Shown in pieces: positions 14,269-17,625 of a DNA stretch of 17,625 nt; the first letter of the stretch is position 1, and each line of letters starts with the position of its first letter. Below the pieces are notes generated by a model, which was not told the DNA's origin, made no database searches, and saw only the letters and a list, made by a program, of their open reading frames with translations. This stretch comes from Candidatus Saccharibacteria bacterium UBA3829 (GTDB lineage: Bacteria > Patescibacteriota > Saccharimonadia > Saccharimonadales > Saccharimonadaceae). The stretch spans positions 1-17,625 of the forward strand of contig DGIF01000030.1 in assembly GCA_002393165.1 (NCBI GenBank), written 5' to 3'. Made by a program: the position numbers and the translations under genes.

Positions 14269-15318
14269 TTACTTGTCCTGCCAAAGGCCGGTATGCCGCG
14301 CGCCATCATAGATCATGGTAGGGATGCCTTTTACGCGAAGCTGGCTTTCAATAATCTGGCGGTTATTAGACATTTTCTCGTCTGTTTCTGGGTAGTAAGC
14401 GATCTTGCGTACCTCAGCAATTCCGTCTTCGTCCAGGCCGAAATCCATCAGCCACGACTCCAGCTTAGCCGCCGCCTCATCACGAGAATAGTCATTATTG
14501 AATTTATCTTGGTACGAATCGCCGGCACTATTCTTGCCGGTAAAAATCTTATCAAGAATCTTTACCGCCCAGCCGCTGCGGAGCTGCTCCGCTGCGAGCA
14601 TGTAACGCACGACTACTTCGGAATTCGCGAACTTATAAGTCCCGTCGGCATCCTGGATGGCAAATGGAACTAGCCGCACGTCGTATTGGTCAAAGAACCC
14701 GGCCGCCTTTTGATTGCGATACGAGACCATGCAGGCCGAGCAGCCAGGATCAAAGATGTCGACCGCCAAAGGTTTATCAGCCCCATCGCCCAGCATCGCC
14801 ACATAGTCAAAATCATACTCATCGGCGCTGTAGGTCCGGAACTTATCCGGAATGGCCTCAAAAATTTCTCCCCATTCCGTGAACCAGCGCCCAGTAGCCT
14901 CTATAATATTAGATGGCTCTTCTTCGTCAATCGAGCAAACTTCCGCGCCTAGTGAGCAGGCAGACGGCTTAGTTACATTGCACGAACCGAGCGCCCATAG
15001 CGCAAGCAACGACTTGACGGCGGTCAAGATCGCCCATACCGCCACGACGACTACTACCACTGATATTATTTCAATCACCACCGATAATGGCTTCACCCAC
15101 TTCGGGTGCTTCACAATCACGCGAGACAAAATAGTGTTTTTGACGTCGTCCTTAAAGCCGGTTTCGCATTTTTGTAATCTTACCTTTTCCCAAAGACAAC
15201 CCCAAGCCTTCTTAAACATTTTCCAGTAACTTTTACCGACTTGTGGCTTAAAAATTGAAATCAACGCCACAAACACGCCGATTAAAGCCAATATAATAAA
15301 CGCAGCTATACACACCAT
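14269..15318 (-). CDS. Membrane-anchored DsbA/thioredoxin-fold protein
   Basis: A 349-aa protein with an N-terminal membrane segment (4-23), a basic cytoplasmic-looking stretch with C41 and C51, a second membrane segment (about 78-111) and a long exported domain. That domain has the redox motif C193-S-A-C196 in FDPGCSACMVSY and the cis-proline loop KGIPT (P333), both diagnostic of thioredoxin-fold oxidoreductases, with a helical insertion between them as in DsbA. Three further cysteines, C113, C121 and C128, follow the second membrane segment. It probably oxidises or isomerises exported disulfides. It starts 18 nt after the SufS-like gene with no clear Shine-Dalgarno; a TG-G-TAAAAT box 9 nt before the ATG could be its own near-leaderless promoter. 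VKOR or DsbB partners are not in the window. Confidence 0.84.
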   Translation of the reverse strand: MVCIAAFIILALIGVFVALISIFKPQVGKSYWKMFKKAWGCLWEKVRLQKCETGFKDDVKNTILSRVIVKHPKWVKPLSVVIEIISVVVVVVAVWAILTAVKSLLALWALGSCNVTKPSACSLGAEVCSIDEEEPSNIIEATGRWFTEWGEIFEAIPDKFRTYSADEYDFDYVAMLGDGADKPLAVDIFDPGCSACMVSYRNQKAAGFFDQYDVRLVPFAIQDADGTYKFANSEVVVRYMLAAEQLRSGWAVKILDKIFTGKNSAGDSYQDKFNNDYSRDEAAAKLESWLMDFGLDEDGIAEVRKIAYYPETDEKMSNNRQIIESQLRVKGIPTMIYDGARHTGLWQDK

Positions 15319-15336
15319 AACAAATTCATTTTACCA

Positions 15337-16500
15337 TTAGTTTATTATTCTGCCAAGCACCTGCTTGACCTTGGCGATGTCGGCTGGTCGATTATGTAGC
15401 CCCAAAGAAAATCTTATCAGTGGCGGCAACCCCAACACGTGATCGAGATAGTAATGTACGCAGAAGTAGCCGGTCCGTGCCATGATATTTTCGCGGGACA
15501 GTGCTTCGCCGAGCAAATGCGAGTCCACTCCGTCGACATAAAAAGTCATCGTGGGATTTGCCTCATGATTGACTAGATGGACTTTTGGCGACGCTTTGAG
15601 AAATTCGTATAGATCGCGGTAATTATTTTCGAAAGTCTTCCAAGAACTTTTTGGTACTTTCTCAAGCCAATCCAAAGCTGCGCCAAGACCGATAATTTCT
15701 CCCCAGGCCTGCAACCCGGATTCAAACCTAGTGTGACGATGGTCTTTGTTTTCAGCGGACAATTTGAACGAATCGCGCTCCACGTCATCAACCATGCCGC
15801 CGCCGAGCCACAACGGCTCCAGTACGGACTCGAGCTCATCGCGCCACGCAATCACGCCAAGTGATGGCGCATAAAGTTTGTGCGCCGAAAAACAAATCGC
15901 GTCTGCCTCTACGCCCTTCAATACATCCACCGAATGGGCCATCGCCTGTGCTGCGTCCACAATCAAGATTCCGCCGGCCTTATGTACGGCTTTGCAGAGT
16001 TCGGCAAGATTTGTCAATTTTCTCCCGTCAAAGTTAGACGCGCAGTTGACGACCACGATCGCATCGGCAAAATCATAGGCGCCTAAATCAATCGACCCGT
16101 CCTCGTCTCGCTTCATGATTTCTCGCGGCAGACCGGTCCGTTTAGAGAATCCCATTGTGCCGAGAAATGGCGAATTGTGCTCGATATCGCTCGTCATTAC
16201 CTTCTTAAATTTCGAAGCATCAATCTGTGACAAGATCAGATTGATCCCGTAGGTCGTATTGAGCGTAAACGACACTGTGTATTTTCGCGACTTCAGTTTC
16301 AAGTACTTTAATACCTTTTCGCGGCAGTTATCAACTAGGGCGTCTGTTTCCCTCCCCCACCTATACTTTACGCGCTCGCCACAAGAATTATGCTCGGTGT
16401 AGTATTTATTGACCGCCTCAATCACGCATCTCGGCCTCAAACTCTGACATGCAGCATCTAAATAAACTTCCCCCTCCCCTAAATAACCAAAATCATCCAT
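15337..16500 (-). CDS. Class V aminotransferase, cysteine desulfurase (SufS)-like
   Basis: A 387-aa PLP enzyme of fold type I. H108 in DIEHNS matches the PLP-stacking histidine, D182 in VDAAQA the pyridine-nitrogen aspartate, and K208 in SAHKLYAPSLGV the Schiff-base lysine. RTGYFCVH supplies C347 where SufS-type desulfurases carry the persulfide cysteine. DDVERDSFK and RFESGLQ are recognisable though divergent from textbook SufS. It could feed Fe-S assembly or tRNA thiolation; no SufBCDU or mnmA gene is adjacent, so a different class V reaction is possible. Start ATG 16500 follows a TG-T-TATAAT box by 7 nt, predicting a nearly leaderless mRNA. The downstream DsbA-like gene begins 18 nt after its stop. 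Confidence 0.88.
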   Translation of the reverse strand: MDDFGYLGEGEVYLDAACQSLRPRCVIEAVNKYYTEHNSCGERVKYRWGRETDALVDNCREKVLKYLKLKSRKYTVSFTLNTTYGINLILSQIDASKFKKVMTSDIEHNSPFLGTMGFSKRTGLPREIMKRDEDGSIDLGAYDFADAIVVVNCASNFDGRKLTNLAELCKAVHKAGGILIVDAAQAMAHSVDVLKGVEADAICFSAHKLYAPSLGVIAWRDELESVLEPLWLGGGMVDDVERDSFKLSAENKDHRHTRFESGLQAWGEIIGLGAALDWLEKVPKSSWKTFENNYRDLYEFLKASPKVHLVNHEANPTMTFYVDGVDSHLLGEALSRENIMARTGYFCVHYYLDHVLGLPPLIRFSLGLHNRPADIAKVKQVLGRIIN

Positions 16501-16507
16501 ACTAATT

Positions 16508-16516
16508 ATTATAACA
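16508..16516 (-). promoter_or_regulatory. Extended -10 promoter of the SufS-like gene
   Basis: Minus strand TG-T-TATAAT with the -10 box at 16513-16508, then 7 nt to ATG 16500. No Shine-Dalgarno site can fit. The box lies just after the T-tract (16526-16521) of the upstream hairpin, so any -35 contact would fall inside the hairpin arm. Confidence 0.7.
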
Positions 16517-16520
16517 CATC

Positions 16521-16674
16521 AAAAAACCAGAACAGTGCTTTACGGGCCGCGTCGCTCGCGCCCGTTTGCCTTCGGCAATTCGCGTCCCAAGTGGCGAGCG
16601 CCACGTGGCTCGCGCGCTCATCCTCGCGCTGCCGCGCTCCGGAAGTCCCTTAAAAGCACTAATTCTGGTTTTTT
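16521..16674 (-). terminator. Long GC-rich hairpin after rplL: terminator or structured small RNA
   Basis: The left arm (16521-16541) reads AAAAAACCAGAA-C-AGTGCTTT; the reverse complement of the right arm (16653-16674) reads AAAAAACCAGAA-TT-AGTGCTTT. That is a stem of about 20 bp with one small internal loop. On the minus strand it lies 34 nt after the rplL stop and ends CTGGTTTTTT, an intrinsic-terminator tail; the plus strand also ends in six Ts. About 110 GC-rich bases fill the interior, with hairpins GTGGC-GAGC-GCCAC (16591-16604, exactly at the centre) and TTGCC-TTC-GGCAA (16566-16578). Ordinary terminators are far smaller. An extended -10 box (TG-T-TATACT, 16685-16680) upstream could start a separate transcript at the foot of the stem. 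Confidence 0.6.
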
Positions 16675-16679
16675 AATGT

Positions 16680-16688
16680 AGTATAACA
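16680..16688 (-). promoter_or_regulatory. Possible promoter for the hairpin RNA downstream of rplL
   Basis: Minus strand TG-T-TATACT, with TATACT at 16685-16680. Six nt separate it from 16673, where the AAAAAACC stem begins, the same offset seen between -10 boxes and starts of the leaderless genes here. A weak -35 (TTATCA) lies 16 bp upstream of the -10 box. Only this motif supports the call. Confidence 0.35.
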
Positions 16689-16708
16689 ATCAGCTAATCC
16701 TTGATAAC

Positions 16709-17083
16709 TTACGCGAGTTCAACAGTCGCGCCGGCCTCTTCAAGAGCCTTCTTCATCGCTTCGGCATCAGCCTTAGCGACCTTTTCCTTAACGGTGGCCG
16801 GAGCGCCATCGACGATAGCCTTAGCTTCGCCAAGACCAAGTCCAGTAGCTTCCTTCACGGCCTTGATGACGGCAATCTTCTGAGCGCCAGCGTCCTTGAG
16901 GACCACATCATACTCAGACTTGCCTTCATCGGCAGCAGCGCCATCAGCGCCACCAGCCGCCACGGCCACAGCCGCGACTGGCTCAATACCATATTCGTCC
17001 TTCAGGACGGTTTTAAGTTCATTGACCTCGAGCACGGTCAAGTTGACAAGCTCTTCGGCCAACTTTTTAATATCAGTTGCCAT
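16709..17083 (-). CDS. rplL: 50S ribosomal protein L7/L12
   Basis: A 124-aa stalk protein that recruits translation GTPases to the ribosome; it binds L10 as dimers. The family layout is complete: an N-terminal dimerisation helix pair (LAEELVNLTVLEVNELKTVLKDEYGIEP), an Ala/Gly-rich hinge (about 35-55) and the C-terminal domain with EYDVVLKDAGAQKIAVIKAVKEATGLGLGEAKAIVDGAP. ATG 17083 has AGAAAGGA with a 9-nt spacer. It follows rplJ after 21 nt in the usual L10-L7/L12 order. The hairpin at 16521-16674 follows 34 nt after the stop. Confidence 0.98.
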   Translation of the reverse strand: MATDIKKLAEELVNLTVLEVNELKTVLKDEYGIEPVAAVAVAAGGADGAAADEGKSEYDVVLKDAGAQKIAVIKAVKEATGLGLGEAKAIVDGAPATVKEKVAKADAEAMKKALEEAGATVELA

Positions 17084-17104
17084 AAAATTAAATCCTTTCT
17101 TAAT

Positions 17105-17608
17105 TTAAGCGGTTGCTTTTTCCTCTGCGTGCTTCTCGAGGCCAGAGACAATACCATTCACGCCAGAAAGTAGAGTATCCACCACCTGGGCAATGAGTTC
17201 GTTCTTGGTCGGGAGCGAGCCTAGCGTCTTAACTTCGTCGGTAGAGAGCGCAGCGCCCTCGGCGTTAAAGCCACCAACGAGTTCCATTTTGCCGTGAGTT
17301 TTCGCGAATTTCGTGAGAACTTTAGCCGCGTCAAAATCTTCATCAGTGCCAAGCGCGTAGAGCAACTGGCCAGTGAGGCCAGAAGTCTCGGTATCTTTGT
17401 AGGCAGCGATTTCTTTCATCGCAACCTTAACGAGACGGTTCTTGACGACTTTGATTTTCACACCAGCTTCACGAGCGGCTTTGCGGAGCTCCTGGAGTTC
17501 CTTAACGGTCAAACCCTGATACTTCGCGTAAACCACCATCTTAGAATCACTAAGCAGTGCAGTTAATTCAGCAACCAACGTATTCTTTTTATCCTTTGAA
17601 ATTGCCAT
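17105..17608 (-). CDS. rplJ: 50S ribosomal protein L10
   Basis: A 167-aa protein that anchors L7/L12 dimers to 23S rRNA at the ribosomal stalk. Typical L10 features: KKNTLVAELTALL at the start, YAKYQGLTVKELQELRKAAREAGVKIKVVKNRLVKVA (about 28-64), GQLLYALGTDEDFDAAKVLTKFAK, VGGFNAEG and a C-terminal helix that binds L7/L12. ATG 17608 is preceded by AAAGGA with a 7-nt spacer. The upstream leader, where L10 autoregulation usually acts, lies beyond the window, so its regulation cannot be judged. Confidence 0.98.
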   Translation of the reverse strand: MAISKDKKNTLVAELTALLSDSKMVVYAKYQGLTVKELQELRKAAREAGVKIKVVKNRLVKVAMKEIAAYKDTETSGLTGQLLYALGTDEDFDAAKVLTKFAKTHGKMELVGGFNAEGAALSTDEVKTLGSLPTKNELIAQVVDTLLSGVNGIVSGLEKHAEEKATA

Positions 17609-17625
17609 AAAAAGTTCCTTTGGTT

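Noticed and set aside
16541..16652. GC-rich interior of the rplL hairpin read as SRP (4.5S) RNA, tmRNA or a tRNA
   Set aside because: The conserved SRP apical motif, a tRNA-like acceptor/T-arm or a CCA end are all absent; only local hairpins are visible.

Overview
This 17.6 kb window is a dense, almost fully coding bacterial segment with 19 protein genes and no gap over about 210 bp. No tRNA, rRNA, CRISPR array or insertion sequence is recognisable. Gene content, small protein sizes, extreme packing and several family-level peculiarities suggest a streamlined Candidate Phyla Radiation (Patescibacteria) genome, most likely Saccharibacteria. The peculiarities are a RecR and a DnaX without their zinc fingers and a conserved-looking unknown protein coupled to dnaX. 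That placement is an inference from recall, not a search. TGA serves as a stop (end of the HAD gene) and no gene needs TGA read as glycine, so this is not a UGA-recoding lineage.

Layout. Positions 1-1916 (+): the 3' part of queA overlapping tgt, two steps of queuosine tRNA modification; each carries an extra in-frame segment that is an inverted repeat in DNA. 5025-1913 (-): a DHH phosphoesterase, an alpha/beta hydrolase and cysS, ending tail-to-tail on tgt with a 4-nt overlap. 5088-6061 (+): a YqeG-type HAD phosphatase coupled by an ATGA overlap to pgsA. 6728-6042 (-): cdsA, overlapping the end of pgsA by 20 nt. 6759-8492 (+): a FadD-like acyl-CoA synthetase, divergent from cdsA. 14147-8501 (-): a replication/recombination operon of an unknown protein, dnaX, dnaB, a polytopic GT-C-like membrane protein, ybaB/ebfC and recR. 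16500-14269 (-): a SufS-like aminotransferase followed by a membrane-anchored DsbA-like protein. 16521-16674: a long GC-rich hairpin. 17608-16709 (-): rplJ and rplL.

How the genes fit together. The HAD phosphatase, PgsA, CdsA and acyl-CoA synthetase form a compact phospholipid island: fatty-acid activation, CDP-diacylglycerol, phosphatidylglycerophosphate (PGP) and, by inference, PGP dephosphorylation. DnaX, DnaB, YbaB and RecR are replication and repair proteins in one coupled operon.

The most notable non-coding signals are three. (1) Five genes have an extended -10 box (TGnTATAAT) only 6-7 nt before their ATG, which predicts leaderless mRNAs; genes inside operons mostly have Shine-Dalgarno sites. 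(2) cdsA and the acyl-CoA synthetase share an 18-bp near-palindromic bidirectional promoter. (3) Palindromic elements sit in-frame in tgt and queA, and a related-looking hairpin follows rplL; together they resemble the in-frame palindromic elements known from Rickettsia.
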